Source: Pontixanthobacter aestiaquae (GTDB lineage Bacteria > Pseudomonadota > Alphaproteobacteria > Sphingomonadales > Sphingomonadaceae). From it: a stretch of 64,000 nucleotides of DNA. Of this stretch, positions 8,500 through 18,383 are shown piece after piece; position 1 is the stretch's first letter, and each line of letters opens with the position of its first letter. The notes under the pieces are model-generated. The model worked only from the letters and a program-made list of their open reading frames with translations. It was not told where the DNA came from and ran no database searches. Made by a program: the position numbers and the translations under genes. The stretch is taken from assembly GCF_009827455.1 (NCBI RefSeq), contig NZ_WTYZ01000001.1, positions 744,001 through 808,000 on the forward strand, given 5' to 3'.

Positions 8500-9677
8500 C
8501 GGAACACCGCCGCAGGTTCCGTGTTCATCACATCACGCAAGGCGAGCCAGCCGGTCAAAGCGATGATGACGATCACTGCGACCAGTGAAATCAGCGGGAT
8601 TTGCCACGGGATGTAGAAGCCCTTGAACTGGGGCACACCGCTGAAGGCATAGATAAACCCGACTGTGCCCAGAACGCCCAAGCCATAGCCGATCGTCCCG
8701 ACCATCCCCGCCTGCGCGGCGACCATGGTAGCGATCTTGCGATTGGTGACGCCGATGGCTTTGAGCGCGCCGAATTGCTTGATATTGTCGCGGATAAACA
8801 GGCTGAATGTCAGGCCGACAATCGCCACGCCGACAATAAAGCCAAGCACCACGGTAATCCCGAAATTCACCGGGATTCCGGTATTCTCAATGATAAAATC
8901 GACACCGTCTTGCGCAAATTCATCGCGGGTCCGGGCGCGCAGGCCGGTTTGTTCGGTTATGCGCGCGGATAGCGCGACCGGATTTTCTCCCTCCGCCGCG
9001 CCGACAAGCACGAAAGTCATCCGGTTGCGCGTGCCCGGCACATAGCGGAGTGCCTGACTGTATTTTGTGTACAGCACGACCTGGCTGGTGAAGCTGGGTA
9101 TGGAATCGGCCACCCCGCGTATCACCGCGCGCTGGTCGTTAAGCTCCAGCCGTTCGCCGATCGGGTCATTGCCGTTTTCAAACAGATTGGTGACGCCGAC
9201 ATCGTCGATCAGAACTGTATCGGGCTGCGCCAGCGCGCTGGTCGACCCCTCGACCATACGCTTGGGGAGGCCGATCAGCGTCGCATCATCGACGCCGACG
9301 ATACCGACGCCTTCGAGATCGCCATCCTGCGTCCTGACAGAGGCGTTGGCGCGCAAATGCGGAACTGCCCATGCGACACCGGCAACGCCGCGCACTTTGT
9401 CGAGTGCGGTTGCTGGCATCGGAAAGTTGACATCGGTGGTCCGGCTGACTTCATCCATGACCCAGATGTCGGCGGTCGGAACATTATACACGCCCGATGC
9501 CCCGCGCTCGATCAGATTGACGAAAATCGTCAGCTGCTGCGTGATAAGCAATGTCGAAAAGGCAATGCCGAACAGCAGACCATAGAATTTGGTCTTGTCG
9601 CCAGTCAGCATCCGGATTGCGATCCACAGCACGCGAGAACCCCAGTCTGTCATACGGGTTGCACTTACCAAGCGCAT
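8496..9677 (-). CDS. ABC transporter permease, FtsX/DevC type
   Basis: 393 residues. One membrane segment near the N-terminus (FYGLLFGIAFSTLLITQ), a large periplasmic MacB-PCD-like domain, then three C-terminal segments (about 270-295, 315-340, 355-380) give the 4-TM FtsX topology. It starts the export operon and is read away from the divergent TetR gene. The ATG at 9677 is the outermost start; an internal ATG at 9653 (MTDWGSRVLW) is equally possible and matches where DevC-like proteins usually begin. Two operator-like inverted repeats lie immediately upstream, so the operon is probably TetR-repressed. Confidence 0.88.
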   Translation of the reverse strand: MRLVSATRMTDWGSRVLWIAIRMLTGDKTKFYGLLFGIAFSTLLITQQLTIFVNLIERGASGVYNVPTADIWVMDEVSRTTDVNFPMPATALDKVRGVAGVAWAVPHLRANASVRTQDGDLEGVGIVGVDDATLIGLPKRMVEGSTSALAQPDTVLIDDVGVTNLFENGNDPIGERLELNDQRAVIRGVADSIPSFTSQVVLYTKYSQALRYVPGTRNRMTFVLVGAAEGENPVALSARITEQTGLRARTRDEFAQDGVDFIIENTGIPVNFGITVVLGFIVGVAIVGLTFSLFIRDNIKQFGALKAIGVTNRKIATMVAAQAGMVGTIGYGLGVLGTVGFIYAFSGVPQFKGFYIPWQIPLISLVAVIVIIALTGWLALRDVMNTEPAAVFR

Positions 9678-9687
9678 GGCCCATTAT

Positions 9688-9721
9688 TGAACGGTAGCGT
9701 TTAACTGAACGGGACCGTTCA
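9688..9721. promoter_or_regulatory. Two tandem operator-like inverted repeats for the TetR regulator
   Basis: Site 1 at 9706-9721 is TGAACGGGACCGTTCA, arms GAACGG/CCGTTC around two bases. Site 2 at 9688-9703 is TGAACGGTAGCGTTTA, the same with two changed bases in the right arm. Centres are 18 bp apart. They occupy nearly all of the 46 bp between the divergent efflux permease and TetR start codons, so binding would block both. Confidence 0.75.
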
Positions 9722-9723
9722 CT

Positions 9724-10365
9724 TTGTCAACTGTCGAATCTGGACATGCCAACCAGCGTCTCGGGCGACCTGCCGACGAGACTAAGCGTGAGGCCATGGT
9801 CAAAGCGGCGTCACAGATGTTCTTCGATGTTGGCTATGCAGCCACTGCCATCGAGCAAGTCGCTGCAAAAGCAGGCGTTTCCAAAGTCACAGTCTACAAT
9901 CATTTCGGTGACAAACGCGGATTGTTTATCGCCACGGTCGAGAATGAATGCGCCAAAATGGCTGGCCATTTCAGCATCGAACAGGCGGGCACGGGCGATC
10001 TCAAAAGCCGCCTTTTGGCGCTGGGCAAAGCGATGACTGCTTTTCTCGCGCGGCCTGAAATGACGCGATTCGAATTGAGGATAGCGGCGGAAACCGAGCA
10101 TGAGCCAGCAATCGGCCGGTCATTTCTCGATGCCGGGCCGCGCAATATGCGCGCTGAATTTGTCGTCATGCTGCAATCCGAAGTCGAAGCAGGCAGATTG
10201 CAGATTGATGACCTGCCGCTCGCTGCCGAGCAGTTCGTGTCAATGTGCAAGGGGTTCAGCGATCTCGAGCGCCGCTTCGGTGCCGAAGCCGACCCCGAAC
10301 GGAACCGCGAACGTATCGAGGGAGCGGTCGCGGTCTTCCTCAACGCCTATGGCCGATCAGATTGA
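9724..10365 (+). CDS. TetR/AcrR family transcriptional regulator
   Basis: 213 residues. An N-terminal TetR HTH (residues 20-66: REAMVKAASQMFF, ATAIEQVAAKAGVSKVTVYNHFGDKRGLF) is followed by an AefR/TetR_C-like ligand-binding domain. TTG at 9724 is the only start that keeps helix 1 intact: an in-frame stop lies at 9706-9708 and the next ATG (9796) would cut the first helix. No clear Shine-Dalgarno precedes it and the operator repeat ends 2 bp upstream, which would fit a leaderless or very short leader mRNA. Divergent from the ABC efflux operon, which it most likely represses together with itself. Confidence 0.88.
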   Translation: MSTVESGHANQRLGRPADETKREAMVKAASQMFFDVGYAATAIEQVAAKAGVSKVTVYNHFGDKRGLFIATVENECAKMAGHFSIEQAGTGDLKSRLLALGKAMTAFLARPEMTRFELRIAAETEHEPAIGRSFLDAGPRNMRAEFVVMLQSEVEAGRLQIDDLPLAAEQFVSMCKGFSDLERRFGAEADPERNRERIEGAVAVFLNAYGRSD

Positions 10366-10455
10366 TCGGAATTCCTCTTCATGCCCGATAAGAGTGTTAT
10401 CTTGCCATTCACCTATCGAACCCTACATTAGAGCGGTGAAAAGGAACCTTCGCCG

Positions 10456-12405
10456 ATGAACGACGACAACGAACCGCAACAGCCCAACCCATGGGTAAAG
10501 AGCCTTATGGTATGGGGCGGCATTTTTATGGCGCTGCTGTTGGTAGTGACGATGTTTGGCAATGCCGGACAGCCAACCGCGCAGCAGATCGATTATTCGG
10601 GCTTCCGCGATAAGGTTGCCGAGGGTTCTGTCGAGCAGGTTCAGATCAGTCCCGACAAGATTACCGGTAAGTTGAAAGACGGCGAACTGTTCAGTACCGT
10701 TCCGGTAGGCGCCGATCCCGGCCTGACCGAGCTGCTGGAAGAGCAAAATGTACGCTATTCCGGTGCGCCGCGCGAGACAACCAATCCGCTGCTGGTCGTT
10801 CTGATTCAATCGCTTCCATTTCTGCTGATCCTGGGCATCGCGTTTTTCGCGCTGCGTCAGGTGCAAAAAGGTGGCGGCGCTGGCGGGGCAATGGGTTTCG
10901 GCAAGTCGAAGGCCAAATTGCTGACCGAGCGTCAGGGTAAAGTGACGTTCCAAGACGTGGCCGGTATCGACGAAGCGCGCGAAGAGCTCGAAGAAGTTGT
11001 AGAGTTTCTCAAAGATCCGCAGCGTTTCTCCAAGCTGGGCGGTCAAATTCCCAAAGGCGCATTGCTGGTTGGTTCGCCCGGTACCGGTAAAACACTGCTC
11101 GCCCGCGCGATTGCGGGTGAAGCGGGTGTGCCATTCTTTACCATCTCCGGCTCGGACTTTGTGGAGATGTTCGTCGGTGTGGGCGCAAGCCGCGTCCGCG
11201 ACATGTTCGAGCAGGCCAAGAAAAACGCGCCCTGCATTGTGTTTATCGACGAGATCGACGCTGTTGGCCGCCATCGCGGCAACGGTATCGGTAACTCCAA
11301 TGATGAGCGCGAGCAGACATTGAACCAGCTGCTGGTCGAGATGGACGGGTTTGAAGCCAATGAAGGCATCATCATCGTCGCTGCGACCAACCGCCCTGAC
11401 GTGCTCGACCCCGCGCTGCTGCGTCCTGGCCGTTTCGACCGTCAGGTTGTGGTGCCGATTCCGGATATTGACGGGCGCGAGAAGATTCTCGGCGTGCACA
11501 TGAAGAAAGTACCGCTTGCGCCCGACGTAAACCCGCGCACCATTGCGCGCGGTACGCCCGGCTTCTCCGGCGCCGATCTGGCGAACCTCGTCAACGAAGC
11601 GGCTTTGCTGGCTGCGCGCCGTAACAAGCGCCTTGTCGCGATGCAGGAATTCGAAGACGCCAAAGACAAGGTCATGATGGGCACCGAACGCCGCAGTATG
11701 GTCATGACCGATGACGAAAAGAAGATGACTGCCTATCACGAAGCCGGCCACGCGCTGGTGTCCGTGAACGAGCCGGCGTCCGATCCGATTCACAAGGCGA
11801 CCATTATCCCGCGCGGCCGTGCGCTGGGTATGGTGATGCGCCTGCCGGAACGGGACAATTACTCGTACCACCGCGATAAAATGCATGCGAACCTCGCGGT
11901 TGCCATGGGCGGCCGCGTTGCCGAGGAAATCATTTTTGGCCACGATAAAGTGTCGAGCGGTGCCTCGTCCGACATCCAATATGCGACCGATCTTGCGCGC
12001 AGCATGGTCACCAAATGGGGCATGTCGGACAAGCTTGGTCCGCTTCAGTACGAGGCAAGCCAGGAAGGCTATCTCGGCATGGGCTCGACCCAGCGGACGA
12101 TGGCTGGTGCGGAAACCAACAAGCTGATCGATGCGGAAATCAAATCGCTGGTCGAAGGCGGTCTCAAGCGCGCCGAGACGATCCTGAAAGAGCAGGAAGA
12201 CAAGCTCCATTTGCTCGCTCAAGCGATGCTCGAATACGAGACCCTGAGCGGTGATGAGATCGATCAATTGCTCGAAACGGGCAAGTTCGACCGTCCCGAC
12301 AAGCCTTCTGGCCCGGGTTCTGTCAAACCGGTCGCGGGTTCGTCCATTCCAAAAGCAGGCAAGAAATTCGGCGGATCAGGCGGCGAGGCTCCGCAAGGCG
12401 CTTAG
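10456..12405 (+). CDS. ftsH: ATP-dependent zinc metalloprotease FtsH
   Basis: 649 residues, normal length. Membrane segments at about 17-34 and 112-133 flank the small periplasmic domain. The AAA module has Walker A (GSPGTGKT, 207-214), the pore motif region ([15 protein letters not shown]), Walker B ([16 protein letters not shown]) and the SRH (LRPGRFDRQ). The protease domain has HEAGH near residue 430 as zinc site. It degrades membrane and short-lived cytoplasmic proteins as a hexamer. ATG 10456 follows AAAAGGAA. The C-terminal tail is Gly/Pro/Ser-rich. Flanked by TetR upstream and a convergent DUF3667 gene, it is apparently monocistronic. Confidence 0.97.
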   Translation: MNDDNEPQQPNPWVKSLMVWGGIFMALLLVVTMFGNAGQPTAQQIDYSGFRDKVAEGSVEQVQISPDKITGKLKDGELFSTVPVGADPGLTELLEEQNVRYSGAPRETTNPLLVVLIQSLPFLLILGIAFFALRQVQKGGGAGGAMGFGKSKAKLLTERQGKVTFQDVAGIDEAREELEEVVEFLKDPQRFSKLGGQIPKGALLVGSPGTGKTLLARAIAGEAGVPFFTISGSDFVEMFVGVGASRVRDMFEQAKKNAPCIVFIDEIDAVGRHRGNGIGNSNDEREQTLNQLLVEMDGFEANEGIIIVAATNRPDVLDPALLRPGRFDRQVVVPIPDIDGREKILGVHMKKVPLAPDVNPRTIARGTPGFSGADLANLVNEAALLAARRNKRLVAMQEFEDAKDKVMMGTERRSMVMTDDEKKMTAYHEAGHALVSVNEPASDPIHKATIIPRGRALGMVMRLPERDNYSYHRDKMHANLAVAMGGRVAEEIIFGHDKVSSGASSDIQYATDLARSMVTKWGMSDKLGPLQYEASQEGYLGMGSTQRTMAGAETNKLIDAEIKSLVEGGLKRAETILKEQEDKLHLLAQAMLEYETLSGDEIDQLLETGKFDRPDKPSGPGSVKPVAGSSIPKAGKKFGGSGGEAPQGA

Positions 12406-12478
12406 CGGCTGACTGGTGCCCAAATCACCTGAGCAATCGGATCTGCGTCATCGCGGGCGGCACTGCCTTGCACGCTGC

Positions 12479-13633
12479 CTAGCCCGAGATCACGATGCCG
12501 AACATGATTGTGATGAACAGGCCGAGTGTGAGCCAGATCGCTGCCGAAAGCGTCACCATACGCCATAAAGCGCCGAACCGGCTCAGCCCGTATGCGCCGC
12601 GAAAAGATCGGTAGAGATGGAACGGAGCGTATAGGAGGGGGCCGACAATCAGCGGCCAAAATTGGTAGCCGATCCCCACGGACAGGATGACCGCGAGCAT
12701 TGTCATGAAGCTGATCGAGTAAGTGACAAACACTGTGTGATCGTACATTTTGAACCGTCTGCTAAACGGGAACAAAAGCCACATGAACGGCAGGCTCAGC
12801 GGGATCAGCAACCAGCTCAGTTTGTAGGCGTTTGTCTGCAATTTGTAGACCGCTAGACCGGGATTATCGCGGACTTTCCGGACGGATGAATTGAGCCATC
12901 CGCCGATACCGTCGCTAACCCCTGCACTATCCGGATTCGCGCTTCCCGCAGCTTCAGAGCTGATCCCTGTTTTACCCGGGCCGACTTTGATAATCCCCTC
13001 CGGATCATCGGTGACTTTGGCACTTTCGATCAAAGTGACCAACATATCCCGGCCCAAATTTGCGGCGGCGATCTCCCTGCGCAGTTTTGCTTTGGCTTCA
13101 GCGGTCAGATCTGGCGCTGCGAGATCCTGATTGAGCTTCGCCAATTCAGCGTTAGCGCCTTCCAGGTTTGCTTGAAGTTCTTGAGCGGTCGCCGGATCAA
13201 CTTCTGGCTCGATGTCGCCGAAGCCCCCGAACGCACTGAACAGCGCATAGCTAACGAACACCGTGAACAGGAACAATGCAATCGGGCTCACATATTTCGC
13301 GCGCTTGCCTTCGACATATTCGCGAATCACCCGGCCCGGACGCCAGAAAAGCAGCGGCATCGTGCGCCAAAACTTGCCTTCGAAATGGAGAATGCCGTGA
13401 AGCAGGTCGTGGCCAAAGCCGCGCAATGTCCGGTGAAGTTTCGCCTTCTGCCCGCAATGATGGCAGTGGTCGCCGATCAAGGCGGTGCCGCAATTCAGAC
13501 ACGCATTGCCGCCAGTTTCTTCGCGTCCACCGCGTGTTGCTCCGTCCGTTTCGGGTTCAACCGCTTTTGCAGCCGCTACGCCCAGGCCGATGTCGCCGAC
13601 GGCTCCCGAAATGTCACCAATATCCCCGCTCAT
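12479..13633 (-). CDS. DUF3667 domain membrane protein with zinc ribbon
   Basis: 384 residues. A Gly/Asp-rich leader (GDIGDISGAVGDIGLG) precedes a four-Cys zinc ribbon (C45, C48, C57, C60: CLNCG...CHHCG), then the DUF3667 signature with RTLRGFGHDLLHGILHFEGK and FWRPGRVIREYVEGKR. About five membrane segments follow: one near 120-140 and a C-terminal cluster from about 280 on. Between them lies a charged, probably coiled-coil loop (residues 150-260). Function of the family is unknown. It is convergent with ftsH and has no operon partner; 74 bp between the two stops show no clear terminator. Confidence 0.8.
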   Translation of the reverse strand: MSGDIGDISGAVGDIGLGVAAAKAVEPETDGATRGGREETGGNACLNCGTALIGDHCHHCGQKAKLHRTLRGFGHDLLHGILHFEGKFWRTMPLLFWRPGRVIREYVEGKRAKYVSPIALFLFTVFVSYALFSAFGGFGDIEPEVDPATAQELQANLEGANAELAKLNQDLAAPDLTAEAKAKLRREIAAANLGRDMLVTLIESAKVTDDPEGIIKVGPGKTGISSEAAGSANPDSAGVSDGIGGWLNSSVRKVRDNPGLAVYKLQTNAYKLSWLLIPLSLPFMWLLFPFSRRFKMYDHTVFVTYSISFMTMLAVILSVGIGYQFWPLIVGPLLYAPFHLYRSFRGAYGLSRFGALWRMVTLSAAIWLTLGLFITIMFGIVISG

Positions 13634-13687
13634 GCGTCCTATGTAGAACGGTCTGCCCCATCGGTCGAGGGGACGTAGAACTAAGCT

Positions 13688-14425
13688 CTATTCACCACGG
13701 GATGAGAGCTTCCGTTCGATTGCAGCCGACAAGCCTGCAAAGCTCTGCGCGGCTGGTGATCGCGGCGCGAAAGTGCCCACAGGCTGCCTCCGTACCGCGC
13801 ATTGCTCGGCCGCGCTCGCGAACGGGATGGTCGGCCAATCCGGCGCATCCTCACGCGCTTTGCGGTGCAATGTGCGGCGCATATCGAGCATGGAGAGAAC
13901 CGGCAGCATCGGCGCGTGCTTCGCGCCAGTGGCTTTCACTTCATCGGCAACCAGTTGAAACGCCCGTGTCGATAGCGGCGACGGCGGAAGCGGAACAATC
14001 ACCACATCCGCAGCACGCATAATCTGGCGGCTCAGCGAATTGAGCACTGGCGGGCAATCGATAAAAATACGCTCATAACCGCTTTTGAATCGGGCCGCCG
14101 TTCGCGCCAGGCTGTCCCGGCGAACCACCCGCGAAAAGTAGCTGTCGATGCTCCGTAGACTTTCGTCGGCGGGAAGAACACTCAACCGTTCATGCCCGGT
14201 TTGCTGAATGAAATCATGCGGCGACTTTTGACGGGAAAACAGCGTTTCTGCCGGCAGTACAGGATCAGGATCGACGCCCAGCAGGAAGCCCGCACCGCCC
14301 GCTGCGTCAAGATCCCACACCAAGGTCCGGTGTTTGTATGTAGATGACGCATACCATGCGAGATTGGCCGAAAGGGTTGTCTTCCCTACGCCTCCTTTTA
14401 CGCTGTAGATCGCAATTACCGCCAT
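13688..14425 (-). CDS. ParA/MinD family ATPase
   Basis: 245 residues from the ATG at 14425. Deviant Walker A is at the very N-terminus (YSVKGGVGKTTLSAN), followed by WDLDAAGG and IFIDCPP motifs of the ParA fold and a VIVPLPPSPLSTRA stretch. No ParB partner is next to it, so it is an orphan, possibly used to position a protein cluster or a cell-envelope machine. MGSM at 14434 is an alternative start. Longer forms were rejected because they would translate through the rpoZ terminator hairpin at 14441-14470. Confidence 0.82.
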   Translation of the reverse strand: MAVIAIYSVKGGVGKTTLSANLAWYASSTYKHRTLVWDLDAAGGAGFLLGVDPDPVLPAETLFSRQKSPHDFIQQTGHERLSVLPADESLRSIDSYFSRVVRRDSLARTAARFKSGYERIFIDCPPVLNSLSRQIMRAADVVIVPLPPSPLSTRAFQLVADEVKATGAKHAPMLPVLSMLDMRRTLHRKAREDAPDWPTIPFASAAEQCAVRRQPVGTFAPRSPAAQSFAGLSAAIERKLSSRGE

Positions 14426-14435
14426 GCTCCCCATC

Positions 14436-14471
14436 CAAACGACAAAGGCCGCCCCGTCAAGGAGCGGCCGT
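14436..14471 (-). terminator. Rho-independent terminator of rpoZ
   Basis: On the minus strand ACGGCCGCTCC, a short loop, and GGGGCGGCC form a GC-rich hairpin followed by TTTGTCGTTT. It sits about 40 bp after the rpoZ stop and directly before the ParA-like start. Confidence 0.75.
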
Positions 14472-14508
14472 CGCTTGCCCCGTTTCGGGACCAATTGGGG
14501 AGAGGGTG

Positions 14509-14853
14509 TTACCCCTCGTAGTCAGAACCGATCGAGGTCGACCGGGTCGGTGCCGATGCCGTGATCCGAAGCGCCTCTGCCGATTGGCTGAGCGATGCAA
14601 CTTCATCCGCTTCGTCTTCATCGTCGGGCAGGATTTTCTGCAGACCGGTGATGACGCTTTCTTTCAGATCTTTCGGCTTGATCGTTTGCTCGGCAACTTC
14701 GCGCAAAGCGACAACAGGGTTTTTATCCCGGTCACGATCAAGAGTCAGTTCTGCACCGCCCGAAATCTCGCGCGCGCGCTGCGCCGCAAGCAGGACAAGG
14801 TCAAAACGATTAGGAACTTTGTCGACACAATCTTCGACGGTAACGCGCGCCAT
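14509..14853 (-). CDS. rpoZ: RNA polymerase omega subunit
   Basis: 114 residues, starting [20 protein letters not shown], the near-invariant omega N-terminus, with [11 protein letters not shown] and [11 protein letters not shown] following. Omega helps assemble and stabilise core RNA polymerase. The ATG at 14853 was chosen over an upstream start at 14913 whose extra 20 residues are not omega-like. The C-terminal tail is acidic ([12 protein letters not shown]) and longer than in E. coli, as common in alphaproteobacteria. A terminator follows. Confidence 0.95.
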   Translation of the reverse strand: MARVTVEDCVDKVPNRFDLVLLAAQRAREISGGAELTLDRDRDKNPVVALREVAEQTIKPKDLKESVITGLQKILPDDEDEADEVASLSQSAEALRITASAPTRSTSIGSDYEG

Positions 14854-14982
14854 GGGCACTCCGATAAAACAAGTGTTTCGGGAAGAGCGGGCAAATAGGG
14901 ACCCTGTCGACAAGAGTCAAGGATTTGCGCTCTGGCCAAGGGTCTTGCGGTTCGCCCACCAAACGCCCACATACCGCCTGCC

Positions 14983-16155
14983 ATGTCATCCAGCCAAGCC
15001 CCTGATTCCTATCACGATGTCGAACCATTCGAAGTAGAGGCGCATGGTCTGAAGCTGACTTTCTTTCCCGCCGGGAAGGACCGGTTCGATGCGTTGCTCG
15101 ATGTTATCGACAAAGCGCAAAGTTCGCTCAAAATATTCTATTATATGTTCCAGGACGATAGCGCGGGGGAGCAAGTGCGCGATGCCTTGGTCAAGGCTGC
15201 CACACGCGGAGTATCGGTGCAATTGATTGTCGACCGGTTTGGGACCGATGCGGAGAACAGTTTCTTTGACCCGATCGTCGACAATGGCGGACAATTTTCC
15301 GTGTTCAGTCCGCGCCGGAGCCGCCGTTACCTGATCCGCAATCATCAAAAAATCCTGATTGCCGACGAAACAGTAGCGATGGTCGGCGGTTTCAACGTGT
15401 CGGAGCATTATTTCGCGCCGCCGACCGAGAATGGCTGGTGCGATCTGGGCTGCAAAATGACCGGTCCGGCGGTGGACGATTTGCTTCGCTGGTATCATCA
15501 ACTTCAGGAATGGACTTCCACCCCCGATGCGCAATTCAGGGTTATCCGGCGGATGATCAAGGATTGGGATCCGGGCGACGGGCCAGTACGCTTGACGCTG
15601 GGCGGCCCGACACGCGCGGAGAACAATTGGGCGCGGATGGTCAAGCGTGATCTGGCCAAGGCGTCGCGGCTTGATCTGGTGATGGCCTACTTCTCTCCGC
15701 CGCGCAGCTTTCGCAGGCTGATTGGTAAAGTCGCCCAGCGCAGCAAGGCACGCCTGATGCTGGCGGGCAAATCGGACAACAGCACTACCGTCAATGCTGC
15801 ACGCGCTCTGTATGGTTCGCTGCTGCGCCGCAAGGCCCGCATTTACGAGTTTCAGCCGTGCAAGCTGCATATGAAGCTGTTGGTGATCGACGACATTGTG
15901 TATTTTGGAAGTGCCAATTTCGATCATCGCTCGATCCGGCTGAATCTGGAGCTGATGTTCCGGATCGAGGATGCCGGGTTGGCGGGCAAAATGCGCGACT
16001 TGATCGATGCGATGCAGGAAGCGTCGATCGAAGTCACACCGGAAATTCACGGCAAGCGCCGCTCGATCTGGAACGAGTTCAAATGGCTTACCGGATGGTT
16101 TATGGTGACGACGATGGACTATACCGTCAGCCGCAGCCTCAATTTCAGCGACTAG
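14983..16155 (+). CDS. Phospholipase D-like cardiolipin synthase family protein
   Basis: 390 residues with two HKD motifs: HQKILIADETVAMVGGFN (about 122-139) and HMKLLVIDDIVYFGSANFD (about 292-310), each H-x-K-x4-D and followed by the G-G/S-x-N element. No N-terminal membrane segments, unlike classical Cls, so it is probably a peripheral ClsB-like phosphatidyltransferase or a related PLD-family hydrolase. The start MSSSQAPDSYHDVEPFEVEA is preferred by position. Divergent from rpoZ with about 130 bp between and almost abutting the convergent dnaB (6 bp). Confidence 0.85.
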   Translation: MSSSQAPDSYHDVEPFEVEAHGLKLTFFPAGKDRFDALLDVIDKAQSSLKIFYYMFQDDSAGEQVRDALVKAATRGVSVQLIVDRFGTDAENSFFDPIVDNGGQFSVFSPRRSRRYLIRNHQKILIADETVAMVGGFNVSEHYFAPPTENGWCDLGCKMTGPAVDDLLRWYHQLQEWTSTPDAQFRVIRRMIKDWDPGDGPVRLTLGGPTRAENNWARMVKRDLAKASRLDLVMAYFSPPRSFRRLIGKVAQRSKARLMLAGKSDNSTTVNAARALYGSLLRRKARIYEFQPCKLHMKLLVIDDIVYFGSANFDHRSIRLNLELMFRIEDAGLAGKMRDLIDAMQEASIEVTPEIHGKRRSIWNEFKWLTGWFMVTTMDYTVSRSLNFSD

Positions 16156-16161
16156 GACGGA

Positions 16162-17709
16162 TCAGTCGATAGAGCTGTCATAATTGGCCCGCGGATCATC
16201 ATCGGCAAGGTCAGAGAACTTGGTGATACGTGCCTCGAATTTCATCCGGACTTTACCGGTCGAACCGTGACGCTGCTTGGCGACAACCAGCTCGGCCAGG
16301 CCGAATACGCTTTCCATCTCGGCCACCCATGCTGCGTGGGCTTCGTGCGTTTTGGGATCATCGCTTTCCATCGGGCGTTTGGGTTCTTTGGAAGCGACGT
16401 AATAATCCTCGCGATAGACGAACCATACCATATCCGCGTCCTGCTCGATCGAGCCCGATTCGCGCAGATCGGATAGCATCGGCGTTTTGTCCTCACGCTG
16501 CTCCACCGCACGGCTGAGCTGCGAGAGCGCGATCACTGGAACTTCAAGCTCCTTGGCCAGCGTTTTGAGGCCGCGGCTGATTTCGGAAATTTCGTTCACG
16601 CGGTTGTCGTTTGCACGGCCCGATCCCTGGAGAAGCTGGAGATAATCGACCACGATCAAGCCGATGCCATGCTTGCGCTTGAGCCGGCGGGCGCGGGTTC
16701 TCAGTGCCGCAATGGTCAGTGCCGGCGTGTCGTCGATATAAAGCGGCAGTTCTGCCAGCCGCTGACTGGCAAAGCTGAGCCGCTGGAAATCATCGCGGCT
16801 GATTTTACCCATCCGCAATGCTTCTGATGAAATGCCGGCCTGTTCGGACAGGATACGCGTAGCGAGCTGGTCCGCACTCATCTCCAAGCTGAAGAAGGCT
16901 ACGCCCGCACCGACCGATTCCTCGATATCGATCCCGTCGGCCTGGTCGCGCAGATATCGATCCGCGCAATTAAAGGCGATATTGGTGACGAGCGAGGTTT
17001 TCCCCATGCCCGGACGGCCTGCCAGAATGATTAAATCCGAATCGTGCAAACCGCCGATTTTCTGGTTGATACTGGTGAGACCCGTTGTCTTACCTGAAAT
17101 GTTGCCGCCCGAATTGATCGCCATCTCGATCATACCCAGCGCTTTTTGCGACGCGGAGCTGAAGCTGGATGCTTCGCTTTGACCGGCAGCGCCCTCGGCC
17201 ACTTTGAAAAGCGATGCCTCGGCCTGTTCGATTTGCTGCATCGGGGCGACATCTTCGGATGTGTCGAGTGCGCCTTCGACCAAAGTTCGCCCTACGGTCA
17301 CCAATTCGCGCAGCAGTGCGAGATCATAAATCTGTTCGGCCAATTCGCGCGGGGCGAGCAGGCCTTGGCCATCCGCCGTCAATTTGGCGAGATAGGTAAT
17401 CCCGCCCAATTCCTTCAGCGCTTCGTCAGCCTCGAAATAAGGTTTGAGCGTGACCGGCGTAACCACCGCATTGCGATCCTGCAGTGTCAAAATCCGGTCA
17501 TAGACGCGCTGGTGCACCGGTTCGAAGAAATGCTCGGGCCGAATCGGTGTGGGCAGTTCCTCGATCACCCGGTTATCGATCAATACGGCACCCAGAAACG
17601 CCGCTTCTGCCTCGATATTTGCAGGCAAAGTGCGGCCTGCGGGCAGATCGCCCTTCGCCTCGGGGGTGGTTACATCATCGGGGCGGACCAGGAGATCATC
17701 TTCGGACAT
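16162..17709 (-). CDS. dnaB: Replicative DNA helicase DnaB
   Basis: 515 residues, family length. N-terminal helical domain (NIEAEAAFLGAVLIDNRVIEEL) and RecA-like motor with Walker A (AGRPGMGKTS), Walker B (GLIVVDYLQLL), and DnaB motifs SQLSRAVEQRED and MVWFVYREDYY. It unwinds DNA at the fork as a hexamer. The start MSEDDLLVRPDDVTTPEA carries the acidic extension frequent in this order. No intein or insertion was seen. Divergent upstream gene is the UPF0262 gene, leaving 183 bp of non-coding DNA at 17710-17892 in which I see no further gene. Confidence 0.97.
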   Translation of the reverse strand: MSEDDLLVRPDDVTTPEAKGDLPAGRTLPANIEAEAAFLGAVLIDNRVIEELPTPIRPEHFFEPVHQRVYDRILTLQDRNAVVTPVTLKPYFEADEALKELGGITYLAKLTADGQGLLAPRELAEQIYDLALLRELVTVGRTLVEGALDTSEDVAPMQQIEQAEASLFKVAEGAAGQSEASSFSSASQKALGMIEMAINSGGNISGKTTGLTSINQKIGGLHDSDLIILAGRPGMGKTSLVTNIAFNCADRYLRDQADGIDIEESVGAGVAFFSLEMSADQLATRILSEQAGISSEALRMGKISRDDFQRLSFASQRLAELPLYIDDTPALTIAALRTRARRLKRKHGIGLIVVDYLQLLQGSGRANDNRVNEISEISRGLKTLAKELEVPVIALSQLSRAVEQREDKTPMLSDLRESGSIEQDADMVWFVYREDYYVASKEPKRPMESDDPKTHEAHAAWVAEMESVFGLAELVVAKQRHGSTGKVRMKFEARITKFSDLADDDPRANYDSSID

Positions 17710-17892
17710 GACATCTTAATGCGGCGATCAAGGCGATGCGTAAAGCCGGTTTGCGAACAAGCGCAGGGACAGCTTTGTGGAAACAGCGATATTTATTTTG
17801 GTTACCAAAAAGAAGCGGAAGGCCCGCTTTCGCAAGAATGACCAAACGGGCGCTTGCCACTGCCCCCGCATATCTGCGAAGGCGGCTTTGTA

Positions 17893-18375
17893 ATGCCTGA
17901 TTTTCGTATCGCCCATATTGCGCTGGATGAAGACACGATTCTGTGGCGCAATGCCGATGTCGAACAGGAACGGCGGGTGGCAATCTTCGATCTGATCGAG
18001 GAAAACACATTCAAGCCGGTACGCTTGGCGCAGAAAGGCCATGAGGGTCCGTACCATTTGAAACTGGCAGTGCAGGATGGACGGCTGGCGATGGCGATTG
18101 CACAGCCTGATGAAGAAGTGCTCGAGACGCTGATTCTCGGCCTTGCGCGGTTCCGCCGCCCGATCCGCGAATATTTTGCGATCTGCGACAGTTATTATCA
18201 GGCGATCCGCAAGGCGACACCGGCGGAGATCGAAACCATCGATATGGCGCGCCGCGGGGTGCATAATGGCGCCGCCGAGCTACTGCTTGAGCGGCTGGAG
18301 GGCAAAGTTGAAACCGATTTCGCCACCGCTCGCCGGCTGTTCACGCTGATCTGCGTGCTTCACATCAAAGGCTGA
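17893..18375 (+). CDS. UPF0262 family protein
   Basis: 160 residues beginning MPDFRIAHIALDEDTILWRN, with the conserved core ERRVAIFDLIEENTFKP, GPYHLKLAVQDGRL and LARFRRPIREYFAICDSYYQAI. UPF0262 is a small soluble family nearly restricted to alphaproteobacteria, of unknown function, often encoded near hisD-type genes in other species. The ATG at 17893 gives the standard family length; an earlier start would add 13 unrelated residues. It is 8 bp from the GH25-like gene, so the two probably share a transcript. Confidence 0.88.
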   Translation: MPDFRIAHIALDEDTILWRNADVEQERRVAIFDLIEENTFKPVRLAQKGHEGPYHLKLAVQDGRLAMAIAQPDEEVLETLILGLARFRRPIREYFAICDSYYQAIRKATPAEIETIDMARRGVHNGAAELLLERLEGKVETDFATARRLFTLICVLHIKG

Positions 18376-18383
18376 GCAGAGCG

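Noticed and set aside
10423..12267. 614-codon open frame antisense to ftsH
   Set aside because: It mirrors ftsH codon structure (GC-rich third positions), has no domain or start signal, and ftsH is certain.
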